Part shown: one piece after another, positions 19,401-27,339 of the stretch
How positions within the stretch are numbered: the first letter of the stretch is position 1
Layout: each line of letters opens with the position of its first letter
Origin: Desulfobacterales bacterium HSG2
Lineage (GTDB): Bacteria > Desulfobacterota > Desulfobacteria > Desulfobacterales > 4be13
DNA: 37,331 nt
Reading direction: 5' to 3'
Assembly (NCBI GenBank): GCA_030378035.1
Contig: JAUCGI010000022.1
Location: 1-37,331 of the forward strand
Position numbers and translations under genes: made by a program
Notes under the pieces: generated by a model
Told to the model about the DNA's origin: nothing
Database searches by the model: none
What the model saw: the letters and a program-made list of their open reading frames with translations, nothing else

Positions 19401-19737
19401 TCAGGATGGGGTGGAGGAAGGATTCGGTTTTGCCGGATCCTGTGCCGGTTGCGATGATTACGGATTGGGGGCGGGGGCCGGAAAGGCGTCTGAATGCTTC
19501 TTCCTGGTGGAGATAAGGCGGGAATTTCAGGGGGACGTCCGGGAAGAAATCGGGGCCGCTGTTGCCCTGTCTGAAGGGGAGCTGAACGGAGATGAAAGGC
19601 CCTTTGAAGACGCCGCCGTCTTCTTTCAGGAGGCGGTCCGTGATGTTGTGGAAAAAGGGCGTGGAGACCGGGAATGTGGTTCTGAGGAAGTCTTCGACGC
19701 CTTTTCTGAGTTGTTTTGCGAGAACGGATGGGATCAT
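13471..19737 (-). CDS. Giant DEAD/DEAH helicase with DUF1998 and Vsr-like nuclease tail (DruE-like)
   Basis: 2088 residues, SF2 helicase. Walker A is ATGTGSGKTES (~95-105), motif II VVDELHTFDGAQGTD (~228) and motif VI QRIGRAGRRDGN (~1044). Several zinc-ribbon-like Cys pairs occur (CRECHS, CPDCL, CPACG, CPYCDS, CRVCG, CDKCS/CPKCG). A DUF1998-type region at ~1540-1640 has YDTVPGGTGYLKQ and the cluster CSCNQ...GCYRCLYAYR. At ~1730-1800 is a Vsr/PD-(D/E)XK-like segment: SKADFLF, AVFTDGFFHH, YYVWSLSWKDV. Size and layout match DruE of Druantia and could equally be described as a fused DrmA-DrmB (DISARM helicase plus DUF1998 protein). It would translocate on DNA and may cut it. Its ATG lies one base beyond the upstream ATPase stop, so the two are co-transcribed. 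Confidence 0.9.
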   Translation of the reverse strand: MIPSVLAKQLRKGVEDFLRTTFPVSTPFFHNITDRLLKEDGGVFKGPFISVQLPFRQGNSGPDFFPDVPLKFPPYLHQEEAFRRLSGPRPQSVIIATGTGSGKTESFLHPILNHALQTQKERGIKAILIYPMNALATDQAGRLARIIHDNPKLRGHITAGLFVGQSEKEPRMVMTRDGIITNKETQRLVPPDILLTNYKMLDYLLIRAGDYPLWQQNSPETLRFLVVDELHTFDGAQGTDLACLIRRIKTRVRTPGNSLCCIGTSATLGSDTEQRETLRRYAEEIFGEPIGKDAIITESRKTPGEFLEKSLISAIHLPDQAPLLNPETYPTCTEYLTAQYALWFGEKITRETLTTESFRIALGKQLMGHRLFHNLLKVLKGDIRTAEDILRELEKAMPELRETDQDYRINLINSLLALISIARADTHGHTVPFLHIRFQLWLRELRRMVGEVSPNPRLRFADDLTREQAGKHLPLVHCRECHSMAWAGRKRKNDAAVSPDLQTFYIAFFGNDPKVIFLFPEKEDIRNLHTDGKIAHLCPDCLNLATKISPETCPACGHGTLIRVFVPKSAKTLRDKQTGTHDCPYCDSHNSLTIIGSRAASLTSVIIAQIYSSTFNDDKKLLAFSDSVQDAAHRAGFFAARTYPFNFRSALQQFVQAEGENLTLAELPPAFLRYWSERMDEPTRIAAFLAPNMAWFEDYEYLKAHHSLPADSKLPDSINRRISWEIFSEYGFRSRIGRTLEKTSSSVAHPDPALLDHAANTLLPPLQNEIAGLDPSDPKPLKRFLTGILMHLRNQGGVLHPALETYIQDRGNTFRIHRIPWMPNFGPNTRAPAFLTTGKIDRFDPLLPSSRSRRTWYESWAHKCFSPLMIGELLPALYDLVLKTLVKEKILSEHRTKSEQVWAILPEALRVTRRVVQFRCRVCGHNISAASVEADWNAAPCLRFHCNGSYRKCKPAPDYYGKLYSSGNMRRIFAAEHTGLLKRDERQNLESAFKRKDPAPWDPNLLSCTPTLEMGIDIGDLSSVILCSVPPDQANYLQRIGRAGRRDGNALNLAVANARPHDLYFFAEPEEMIAGMISPPGVFLNASAVLERQFTAFCLDRWAETGISPTALPRQLRHVLGNLEPVNENKFPHNFLCFVRNQQTALFDHFIEMFSNSPKTSLPAHSLDKDSIKRLRAYAEGNKKNEDSLAYRIINGLHLLYRERENLKKKVRLLNERIRRKEKHPVRDKPFQKELDEMKREKNALHTIVTRINDRQTLNFLTDEGLIPNYAFPEAGVMLRSIIYRKKTKVQEGKKNYDVQIYDYERPGVSAISELAPAGNFYAGGRKVRVDQVELGISEVESWRFCDKCSYMELIGRSEDTPVCPKCGSMMWSDAGQKREMLRMRQVFATTSDRESRIGDDSDVREPMFYNKQMMVNVEERDISDAFRVESDDLPFGFEFLSRASFREINFGEKGEHGEKITIAGTQLPRKGFVICRHCGKVQVGTDIRHALTCTSRKQDSEKNLTECVYLYREFSSEAIRILLPVTTFEGSEQKLLSFVAALHLGLRRIFRGSIDHLQSTVHDEPVPDATARKKYLVLYDTVPGGTGYLKQLMRSEMPMLSLFEAALDTLRACSCNQDPDKDGCYRCLYAYRRSDAMAGTSRDTAIDMLSEILSHQDQLVRTKSLKTVRINALFDSELEARFIEAIGRTETDGRNAVLRKEVVHGKPGYFFKIGDRPWYVEPQVSLGPADGVRVPSKADFLFRPARGRDRGKPVAVFTDGFFHHRDRAAQDMAQRSAIAQSGRYYVWSLSWKDVENRRHPRGEYFENPLIPRDAGKYKKLLGLYSIESFQNVCKSDSFAWLIRFLANPEPEKWAYYAFTHGLLLLDKQRFSTPSAKKEWSDKARKHLPEEIAEILDDVSGPCFYGLSESGDAESFVRIFAAIESAAIQSGRISEMRLACSLSDLPEKREMQEFEPAWNGWLRLYNLFQFLPSAFFSTHGEKTGGEYDGIPDNRQTEPAGDRFDEWEEVRELTDPELHDLLRKLAQKGWPAPQVGYELADKNGKIVGEAELAWSDRKTALLLPEQAEYAKVFEDQGWRAVETGADLFR

Positions 19738-19740
19738 TTT

Positions 19741-21228
19741 TTATTTGCTCCAATTTTGTTGTCTGATGATCTGAAGATCATCCCGGTCAATCACTCTCTG
19801 TGATTTTTTCCTTCCTGTTTTTAACGCGGGTTCTGTCAGATTTTCATCAGCAGCCGAGACAGGGTGAAGATATGCCATCAGCTTTCCTCTGGCGACGGGT
19901 CTTTTGTCCGGTTCCTGGCGCCAGGTATCCGGGAGCCAGTTGAAACAGACCCGTTTGAATCGCTGTCCGTCCTGAACCATCTCTTTCAGCTCGGCAACCA
20001 GGAGGCTGTCATCATCCACCTGGCTGACAACTGCGGGAGAATGGGTGTTGACGATCACCTGACGTAGCGGGTTATCCGGTCCGGTCGGGCTTTCAGGGTC
20101 GGTGGCAATATCTTTCAGAAGTTCCAGCATTGCGGGGATGCGTTCAGGGTGAATGCCGTTTTCAGGCTCTTCAAGGCAAATCAGGCCGCTTGCCCGGGCA
20201 TCGAGTTCCAAAACGGTTAGAGCAAGGAAACGCAATGTTCCGTCTGAAAGGGAGCGTGCCGGATGAACCGTTCCGCTCCGGTCTGTCACTTCCAAAGTCA
20301 GGAGTTCACGACGTTCATCGCTGTCAACCTGCACCGTGCGAACGTCGTCAATCAGTTCGGAGAGACGCATGGCGATCTGGTCGTAAATCCAGGTTTCGGC
20401 TTCTTCTCCGGCTTCTGTTTTGTAAGAACGTGCCAGATAAGACAGGGTTGCAGCGAGATGAGAGCCGTCATGGTTTAAGCCCGGTGGTGTCGTGAAACTG
20501 TCGGATTCCCGCAGAGAGGACGGTTCCAGTTGGAGCAATCTCCAGGACTGCATTTCCCGGCGGGCGATCAGCGCGGTGGGACTTTCTGTGGCGTTTACGG
20601 TGGAAAGCACGGTCCGGGGAAGATTTGCAGCCAGAAACGATTTGGATCTTCCCTGGTTGCCATCCTGACTGAGTTTGATGACCCGATTCTTTCTCCGATA
20701 TTCTGTTGAGATAAAGGAGGATGCTCTTCTGCCCTTTAATACGGATTTACGCCAGGAGTTTGCTTTGTGGGGGAACTTCAGGCGTTTTGATGCCTCGCCC
20801 AGATTGATGCGTTCGAGGCTTTCCTGAGTCAGTTCAAGCGATCCGAGTGAAGGCAGTTTTTCGTCCATCCGGTAAGCGAGGGTGACAGCGTAACGCACAA
20901 ACGTGATACTGGCTTTCGCTGTCTGCCCCAGATCATCTGTGGCTTCGTGCGGAATAATCATCTCTGCTTCAAAGGACATTTTCTTTGCGTGTGTGTCTCC
21001 GGCACGATGGAAGAGACTCCGGATATCCGTGGTTTTTCCGCCTTCGTCGCGGACAGAGAGGGCGGCGTTTATTAAGGTGTCATTGGCCAGCGTGCTTAAA
21101 AATTTAACTGCGTCGAACAGGTTGGACTTTCCCACGCCGTTTGCCCCGGCAACGCAGGTGAACGCGGCGAAGCGGATATCTGTATCAACGAGATTTTTAA
21201 AGCCGCTGACTTTTAATCGGGTTAGCAT
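19741..21228 (-). CDS. AAA_21 ATPase, RecF/SMC-like
   Basis: 495 residues. It begins MLTRLKVSGFKNL with Walker A GANGVGKSNLFD (~30-40). The C-terminal half has LSDGTLRFLALTVLE, Walker B ICLEEPENGIHPERI and NTHSPAVVSQ. A long middle insertion (~70-250) is typical of the defence-associated AAA_21 ATPases. AAAGGAAAC precedes the ATG. The stop nearly abuts the start of the giant helicase, suggesting a joint complex. It differs in sequence from the three other ATPases here, so it is not a recent duplicate. Specific function unknown. Confidence 0.88.
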   Translation of the reverse strand: MLTRLKVSGFKNLVDTDIRFAAFTCVAGANGVGKSNLFDAVKFLSTLANDTLINAALSVRDEGGKTTDIRSLFHRAGDTHAKKMSFEAEMIIPHEATDDLGQTAKASITFVRYAVTLAYRMDEKLPSLGSLELTQESLERINLGEASKRLKFPHKANSWRKSVLKGRRASSFISTEYRRKNRVIKLSQDGNQGRSKSFLAANLPRTVLSTVNATESPTALIARREMQSWRLLQLEPSSLRESDSFTTPPGLNHDGSHLAATLSYLARSYKTEAGEEAETWIYDQIAMRLSELIDDVRTVQVDSDERRELLTLEVTDRSGTVHPARSLSDGTLRFLALTVLELDARASGLICLEEPENGIHPERIPAMLELLKDIATDPESPTGPDNPLRQVIVNTHSPAVVSQVDDDSLLVAELKEMVQDGQRFKRVCFNWLPDTWRQEPDKRPVARGKLMAYLHPVSAADENLTEPALKTGRKKSQRVIDRDDLQIIRQQNWSK

Positions 21229-21261
21229 AAGAGTTTCCTTTTTCTGACAGAATCATTTCAA

Positions 21262-22404
21262 TCATGGCAATTCTTTCAAGCTGACATTTGCGAAGACTTC
21301 ACCGGGTCCCATATATTCCAGTTTCTCTCTGATCTGAGGGATATCAAAAAATTTATGTGCCTGGGTTTTCCCTGTCTGAGAATCCCTGTGAACAAGCATC
21401 ACCGATTTCTGAGCAATGTCGTCTTCTAAAAAGTTCAAAATCATGGGGCTGTGCGTGGTTAAAAAAATTTGCTGACGCGCACCGACCATTTCATCCATCA
21501 GATATTCCATGACTTCATGGTTCAGTCCGTCTTCGATTTCATCAAAAAGCAGCACGGAATGATCGGTTTGCAGTTGTGAGAATATTGCAAGGATGCGAAG
21601 AAATCCGTCACTGATATGCTTTGCTTCTGTGTCTGACGAAGGCGCATTCTCTCTGAGATTTTCAAACTTCTCAAATATCCGGAGTTCCTTCCATCCCGAA
21701 TGTTTGGCCTTAATATGATAATCTTCGAACTCGTCAAAAAGATGGCGCATTTGTCTGTGAATATGCCGCTTTTTCTCTTCCGGAAGATCGTATAAAAAAG
21801 CAGAGAGTTTCTCCCCTCCGATGCCCAGGTCGCCTTCCGCTGTTCTTGCCCGTTTTCTGAGGAGCAGCGGATTCAGCAGTTCCAGGGTTTTTATGGACCG
21901 GAGGAAATGCCTGGTTTGAGTCAGTTCGTCACCCAGCACCTGTTCTTTCAATACTCCCAGAATGGAGCCTTCATACTCGAAATCAACTGATTTTTCACTA
22001 TCTCCAATATGATAAGATCCACTTTCTACCTTTAAAAGCATGGTTTGTTCAGTATTTGTCCGGGCGATTTGTTCGCTGCTGCAACTCAGGGAACGGATGT
22101 TCAGGGTTCCGGACCATGAGTAATTTTTATCTTGCAGCGTAAAGCATAATTTAAAGGTTGTTCTCCGGCTTTTTTTGAACTGAGATTTTATTTCTCCGGT
22201 TTTCCAATCCCTTGATTTCAGCCACTGGCCGACTTTTGAGCGGGCAATGGCGGATAAAAAGTCGATTGCCTGCAATATCGAGGTTTTCCCTGAATTGTTG
22301 ATGCCGATTATGCAGGTCAGGGAATGACAGGGTAATCGAAAGTCAACAAGGGATTTGAAATTGTCTATGTAAATTTCTGTTATCATCAGGTTGTTCCAAT
22401 TCAT
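21262..22404 (-). CDS. AAA_15/AAA_21 ATPase
   Basis: 380 residues from MNWNNLMITEIYIDNFKSL; a start at 22386 (MITEIYI) is equally possible, and neither has a strong Shine-Dalgarno. The longer open frame upstream is a shadow of the methylase 3' end. Walker A is GINNSGKTSILQ. HISDGFLRILAIF is the signature region, VLLFDEIEDGLNH the Walker B (DEIED in place of EEPE) and TTHSPMILN the switch. It begins 11 bp after the methylase stop and is followed 33 bp later by another ATPase, so the methylase and two ATPases form one transcription unit. Function unknown; DNA-binding defence ATPase by context. Confidence 0.85.
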   Translation of the reverse strand: MNWNNLMITEIYIDNFKSLVDFRLPCHSLTCIIGINNSGKTSILQAIDFLSAIARSKVGQWLKSRDWKTGEIKSQFKKSRRTTFKLCFTLQDKNYSWSGTLNIRSLSCSSEQIARTNTEQTMLLKVESGSYHIGDSEKSVDFEYEGSILGVLKEQVLGDELTQTRHFLRSIKTLELLNPLLLRKRARTAEGDLGIGGEKLSAFLYDLPEEKKRHIHRQMRHLFDEFEDYHIKAKHSGWKELRIFEKFENLRENAPSSDTEAKHISDGFLRILAIFSQLQTDHSVLLFDEIEDGLNHEVMEYLMDEMVGARQQIFLTTHSPMILNFLEDDIAQKSVMLVHRDSQTGKTQAHKFFDIPQIREKLEYMGPGEVFANVSLKELP

Positions 22405-22414
22405 TCGTAAAAGT

Positions 22415-25400
22415 TCAGCTTTTTTTGAACCGTTTTTCAAACTCGGCCCAAACGGTTTCATAATCTTTTTCCCGGTCGCATTTGTCAAAGGGTGCGTGGT
22501 AAGTGATGGTGCGTTCACGGGGGCCGCCGGGGAGGGTGTTGTCGGTGATGGTGCGTTCGACGGTTCCGGTTTGCTTTTCTTTGATCTCTTCCCATTCGGG
22601 CCGGGAGAAGCCGACGCCGGGGAGTCCTTTGCTGACTGTGAATACGATGCGCCCGTTCCGGTCGTACCAAGTATCGGATTCGTTTTGGCGGAGCACGGGG
22701 AACTGTATCCGATAGATGGTTCTGAGTTCGTCAAGGGTCAGGTTTAAGGCCATTGCTGCGAGCACATCAATCTCTACCAATGCCTGTCTGCGCTCATAAT
22801 CGGTACGCAGCGCGCAGTTGCGGTTCCATTTTCGGGTGAGCTTGGAGAATTTGCTGTTGTTGAGACGGGGGTCGGGTTTTGCCCAGGAATCTTTTTTAAA
22901 CTTGTTGTTCCAGGATTCGTTCCATATCTCCGCGTAATGGGTTGTAAGGCAGTTAAGCATAAAGATTCGAAGCGTCTCTTGTAAATTCAATTCTGTCAGT
23001 GGAAAATTTTCCCATGTATAATGCAGGTTGCTTCTACCTGTTGTTTTGATGTAAAAGTCGGCTATCAGAGAATGACTGAAAAAAGTCGCTTTAATCAAAA
23101 CTTCGGTTGATTTGAATACAGTTGACTGCGCTCCATGAATATGCCCCGATTCTTTAGGCATAACTGAAGAAATAAGTGTTCGTTCACCAGATTGTGAAAG
23201 CATCCCCCGATGAACTAACCTAATGAAATTCGTTACTGGCTTCTCATCATCCCACGGCACTGTCGGCGTTCTCCGCAAATATTCATCAGGATCGCAGTCC
23301 GGCACATAATTGGTACGGGGCAGGTAATCATCCGGCAGTTCTGTCAGGTCAAGAATATCGTAATCCGAATTCTTGGTGCATTTCTCCCGAGGTGTTTTAT
23401 AACAGGGATTGCCTACAAAGAAATGCGGGCCGGACAAAATCCACTGGTTTATCATATCTGGAAAGCATGTTTTTCGGCGGATAGTACCATCTTGCTGTGA
23501 TGTCGTCTCATTCCAATGTTGAGTTGAATAAAATTCATCATCAATATCACCTAATTTTTTAGGATGTTCAGAAAATTTATGCAAAACACTGATTAACTGG
23601 ATTGAGTGCAAAGCAGGTAAACGAGCCTGTAATGCCGAGGTCCCGTGGGTATCATAAAGACTCGCAAAAAGATTCAGTTCCTCATCTGTTACTCGTATAA
23701 TCCTTGCCAAATGTCCTTTTATATTCCATTTGTTTTCCTCATCTTTTATTCCCGGCACATTGCCCCGCCCGTCATGCTCAAAACAGGCATAAACAGTTTG
23801 TGGCGCATAGAGATTGGCAATATGGGAGAAAGCTGTTTCATTTTGCCCATTGCTGTAAATATTAATGCTGAACTTTGCATGATGATCCACATCAGCAAAC
23901 AGCTTTAATTCATTATGAAACTGAAAATGCCCCCTTAATCTCGGATAAACCGCCTCACGAAATCCGCCGCCTCTAGGGTCATCATAAATCCCCTCAGGAT
24001 GCAGAAAAGCCGAAACGCCTGTTTTTCTTCCGATCATCCAAGCCTGCGGCAAAAAGCATTTAAAAAGATTAGCTTTTATTCCTGACAAAGCCGGATAATT
24101 CTGATACGCATTCAAAAAATTCTGCGTCCCCTCCGCCTCCTCATAAGCGGTTAGATAGTCTCCTCGCAGATCAAACTGCCCAATCGCCTCCTCCCGCAGC
24201 TTCGCCAACTTCGATGCGGAAAACTTCCGCAGCACAAACAGCGGCTCCGCATCACCCAGCACCCCGCTCTCCTTCCACTCCACCTTAATCCACGGCGGAT
24301 TCCCCAAGATCAGATCAAACCCGCCCCGGTCTTCAAAAATATCCGAAAATTCCAGCTCCCAATGCAGAAAACGATACCGCTCCGCCAATTCCCGAACCAG
24401 CCCCAGCCGCTCATGCTCCCGGCAGAGCTTATCCACATCCACAAAGCCCAGCTCATCCACCATATCGAGATACTGCTGTTTCGGCATGGAATCGGGAAAC
24501 AAGGTTATCTGCTCCCCCACAGCAGGTTCCGTATCGAGCAGATTCCCCTCCAGAATCAGCCCCAGCTCAAACAGAAACTCCTCACGGCTCGGCAGCCGTT
24601 CCGCGTTCTCTATCGGCCAGAACCAGAACGAACACCAGTAATCCATCACCAACCTCAGCCGCCGGTACGGACTGGAATTCCGAACCCTCTCCGAGTGAAT
24701 CTCCTCAAAAAACATCTTGTCCTTCTGTTTGGTGAGAAAAGGATCCCGTCTCTCCCCTCTCTTCCTGTGTCCGAAGATATCAAGGGAATCACGGGTGCGC
24801 CGTCTCAGACTCCGCTGATTCTTTACATGCCTCTCCCATAGCCGATCCACCGCATCGGACAGACCCTCCAACCGTTCCGTTTCGCTCTTGGAAAACGGCT
24901 TCGCAAACCCCTTTCGCCATTCAGCAACCGATTTGATCTCATCCCCGGCCATCTTTCTGATGACCCTGTCCTTATAATCCGCCATGCCCTTATCCGGGAG
25001 GAGAAAATGCCAGACAGACCATTTCGGCCGTTTCTTCCCCGGAATCACCCGCACCGGAACCTCGTCCAGCCAAAGCGAATCCCCCTTTTTTTTCCGGCGC
25101 AGCAAACCCGACTCAAAGACCTGCCGCCTCGCCCCCACCAGCGAATTCCCGCATACCAACTGCATCCCGAACCACGGAACCCGCGCCCCCCTGTGAATCG
25201 TATTCAGCCACAAAGAAACCTCAGCCAGCTCCACCGCGACCGAATTCAGATCCACGCCGAAAACATTGTTCGCGGCAAGATACATCTTCACCCTCTGCTT
25301 CTCCAGGATATAATCCTTATGGGGAATGATCTCCTTTGTCTCCCTCTGCTTCCGTTGCAAATACGCCTCAGCCAACTGATTCACCGCCTCATTCAGAAAC

Positions 25401-27127
25401 GCCGCACTTCCCACAGCCGGCTCGCACACCGTCATCTTCAGAATCTCATCAGCCGTTGTCTTTTTCAGCAGTTCCCTGAGCGCATATTTGACCAGACACC
25501 GGGTCAGCGGCTCGGGCGTGTAGTAGGATGCTGATTTCTGCCGATCCCGTCCGGCCAGCCGATAAATGAACCGCCCTTTGGGAAAACGCTTCAGCGAACC
25601 ATCGTCATTGTAAACCCGCTCATCCTCGGCATATTTCTCCAGATCATCAGGCTTGACAAAATACGCGGTCTCCAGCTCATTATAAGATTCCCCCGCCTTT
25701 TTCAGCTCATAAAGATCAGTCTCCGCAAAAAATCCCTGGTAAGAGAGCAAAGCCTCATACACCGCGCCCAACTGGTTGATCCCCAACTGCACATAAGAAA
25801 TCCGCCCCGGGGCTTCCCGCCGGTTTTCAGGACGGGAAATGGACATCCGCCGGATCACCTCCTGCAACACCGAATTCCGAAACTTCACCCGGTTCAGCAG
25901 GGGCGTGAGTTCCGGGTCGAACAGATGGGAGTTGAGCGGCGACATGCTGAAGATGTGACGGATCAGCTTCGCATCCAAAGCGATATCCTGCTGAACCGCA
26001 ATCCCCTTGGGCAGGACCCCGTTGTAAATCATTTCAAAGATCATTTGCAATGATTCATGGATAAAGGAACCGTTCCGAGACTCCCCTGTGGTCAGCCGGA
26101 CCATCTCCAGTTCCCGCAGCGTCTCCAAACTGTACCCTGAACGATAAGCATCCGACTCCAGCGGCGCGTATTCCAACTCCGGTCTGGCTTCGATATAAAA
26201 GAGAAAGAGCAGACGGTACATGTAGCGCAGGCATTCACTGGTCAGTTGCGCCTCATCGAGCTTTTCATCTCCTGAAAAGACGCCCTTTTTGCGTGTTTTC
26301 TTCAGATAATACACGGCTTCGTTCCCCAGAAGCTCAATGCTCTTCCGCAACGCATATTTCAGATCCTCGGAGACCGCAAACGCATGTTTATGAGAGTTCT
26401 CATCAAAAGAGTCCAGCAGACTCAGCCCATCTGACGGACAGACGCTCTCCCGGTGCAGCAGGGCCGCCATCACCTGCAAAGTGGTGTTTTCCCGCCTGCC
26501 GAAGATCTCCGAAAGATCAAATCGCAACATACGCTTCTGATGCCACTTGAACCGGTCCACAAGGAGCAGATGCGAAAAATTCACCAGCATCACCCAGCGG
26601 GGCGGATGGGAAAGGCCGAAGACCTGCCGGGTGACAATATCTTCCATGGACGCGTCCGCCAGACTGATCTCTCCATCCCCCCACCCGTCCGACTGACACG
26701 GTGAGAGGGAAAGCTCAAACGGGTCCGCATTTCCCCCGGATTCATCCAGCGCCTCAATGATCCACATCTCCGGCGCGCCGCTCTGCCGCGTCACCTCCCC
26801 GATCACCGGCAGAGACACGGCATCATCCAGTTCCCTGAACCGAACCTGAAAATCATACCCGAGAACCGGGAGCAGTCTCTCCAGAAGCTCATGCTGTATC
26901 TCCAACTGCCCGGCCGGCTTTCTGACCCTGCTCATGCGGTTCCGCAGCCGGAAATATGCCCGTGCAACCTCCCTCAGCTCCGCGTAGGGCGGACGGATAC
27001 CCTTTTCCTTCTCCTCCGCTTTCCATATCTTAAAGACCGGTCTGAGATCATTTTCGAGAATGGCGTTCAGGTAATGATGGGTGTAAAATTCGTTTTTGTT
27101 TTCGATTCCGGTTAAATCTATGGGCAT
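22415..27127 (-). CDS. Eco57I-type adenine-N6 DNA methyltransferase (DrmMI-like)
   Basis: 1570 residues from MPIDLTGIENKN. I place the start at 27127 because CGAGGAG lies just upstream; the open frame extends 23 codons further but only as FTFTF encoded by a hexamer repeat. SAM-binding motif I is CEPAVGSAAFLNEA (~565-575), followed by FGVDLNSVAVELAEVSLW. Catalytic motif IV is ILGNPPWIK (~940-946). The long C-terminal part would hold target recognition. I see no clear PD-(D/E)XK nuclease, so it is more likely modification-only than a type IIG enzyme, though N-terminal nuclease residues cannot be excluded by eye. It directly follows the SNF2 helicase gene, as drmMI follows drmD in class 1 DISARM. 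Likely role: methylating host DNA as self. Confidence 0.9.
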   Translation of the reverse strand: MPIDLTGIENKNEFYTHHYLNAILENDLRPVFKIWKAEEKEKGIRPPYAELREVARAYFRLRNRMSRVRKPAGQLEIQHELLERLLPVLGYDFQVRFRELDDAVSLPVIGEVTRQSGAPEMWIIEALDESGGNADPFELSLSPCQSDGWGDGEISLADASMEDIVTRQVFGLSHPPRWVMLVNFSHLLLVDRFKWHQKRMLRFDLSEIFGRRENTTLQVMAALLHRESVCPSDGLSLLDSFDENSHKHAFAVSEDLKYALRKSIELLGNEAVYYLKKTRKKGVFSGDEKLDEAQLTSECLRYMYRLLFLFYIEARPELEYAPLESDAYRSGYSLETLRELEMVRLTTGESRNGSFIHESLQMIFEMIYNGVLPKGIAVQQDIALDAKLIRHIFSMSPLNSHLFDPELTPLLNRVKFRNSVLQEVIRRMSISRPENRREAPGRISYVQLGINQLGAVYEALLSYQGFFAETDLYELKKAGESYNELETAYFVKPDDLEKYAEDERVYNDDGSLKRFPKGRFIYRLAGRDRQKSASYYTPEPLTRCLVKYALRELLKKTTADEILKMTVCEPAVGSAAFLNEAVNQLAEAYLQRKQRETKEIIPHKDYILEKQRVKMYLAANNVFGVDLNSVAVELAEVSLWLNTIHRGARVPWFGMQLVCGNSLVGARRQVFESGLLRRKKKGDSLWLDEVPVRVIPGKKRPKWSVWHFLLPDKGMADYKDRVIRKMAGDEIKSVAEWRKGFAKPFSKSETERLEGLSDAVDRLWERHVKNQRSLRRRTRDSLDIFGHRKRGERRDPFLTKQKDKMFFEEIHSERVRNSSPYRRLRLVMDYWCSFWFWPIENAERLPSREEFLFELGLILEGNLLDTEPAVGEQITLFPDSMPKQQYLDMVDELGFVDVDKLCREHERLGLVRELAERYRFLHWELEFSDIFEDRGGFDLILGNPPWIKVEWKESGVLGDAEPLFVLRKFSASKLAKLREEAIGQFDLRGDYLTAYEEAEGTQNFLNAYQNYPALSGIKANLFKCFLPQAWMIGRKTGVSAFLHPEGIYDDPRGGGFREAVYPRLRGHFQFHNELKLFADVDHHAKFSINIYSNGQNETAFSHIANLYAPQTVYACFEHDGRGNVPGIKDEENKWNIKGHLARIIRVTDEELNLFASLYDTHGTSALQARLPALHSIQLISVLHKFSEHPKKLGDIDDEFYSTQHWNETTSQQDGTIRRKTCFPDMINQWILSGPHFFVGNPCYKTPREKCTKNSDYDILDLTELPDDYLPRTNYVPDCDPDEYLRRTPTVPWDDEKPVTNFIRLVHRGMLSQSGERTLISSVMPKESGHIHGAQSTVFKSTEVLIKATFFSHSLIADFYIKTTGRSNLHYTWENFPLTELNLQETLRIFMLNCLTTHYAEIWNESWNNKFKKDSWAKPDPRLNNSKFSKLTRKWNRNCALRTDYERRQALVEIDVLAAMALNLTLDELRTIYRIQFPVLRQNESDTWYDRNGRIVFTVSKGLPGVGFSRPEWEEIKEKQTGTVERTITDNTLPGGPRERTITYHAPFDKCDREKDYETVWAEFEKRFKKS

Positions 27128-27148
27128 CTCTTTCTCCTCGTAAATCCT

Positions 27149-27339
27149 AAACGTAAACGTGAACGTGAACGTGAACGTGAATGTGAATCTGAACATTCAT
27201 TTAGGGGCAGATTCAGGTTCGGGTTCAAGTTTACGTTTACGTTTACGTTTACGTTCACGTTCACGTTCACGTTCACGTTCACGTTCACGTTTACGTTCAA
27301 GTTCACGTTCACGTTCACGTTCACGTTCACGTTCAAGTT
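27149..27339. repeat. Inverted hexamer array (GTGAAC / GTTCAC) between helicase and methylase genes
   Basis: The left arm (27149-27194) is runs of CGTGAA/CGTAAA. The right arm (27212-27339) is runs of GTTCAC and GTTTAC, the reverse complement, with a short loop around 27195-27211. The transcript could fold into a long hairpin. The TGA stop of the SNF2 gene (27333) lies inside the outermost right unit, and the left arm ends about 20 bp from the methylase start. Open frames of (NV)n, (FT)n or (RS)n type here are repeat artefacts. Confidence 0.95.

Noticed and set aside
22405..22734. Extended N-terminus of the ATPase at 21262
   Set aside because: It lies wholly in another frame of the methylase gene; the ATPase homology begins at MITEIYIDNF.
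22415..27127. Type IIG restriction enzyme call for the methylase
   Set aside because: No clear PD-(D/E)XK motif visible by eye and the SNF2 neighbour fits DISARM-type modification better; not fully excluded.
27128..27196. N-terminal extension (FTFTF run) of the methylase
   Set aside because: Encoded by the hexamer array; a good Shine-Dalgarno precedes the Met at 27127.
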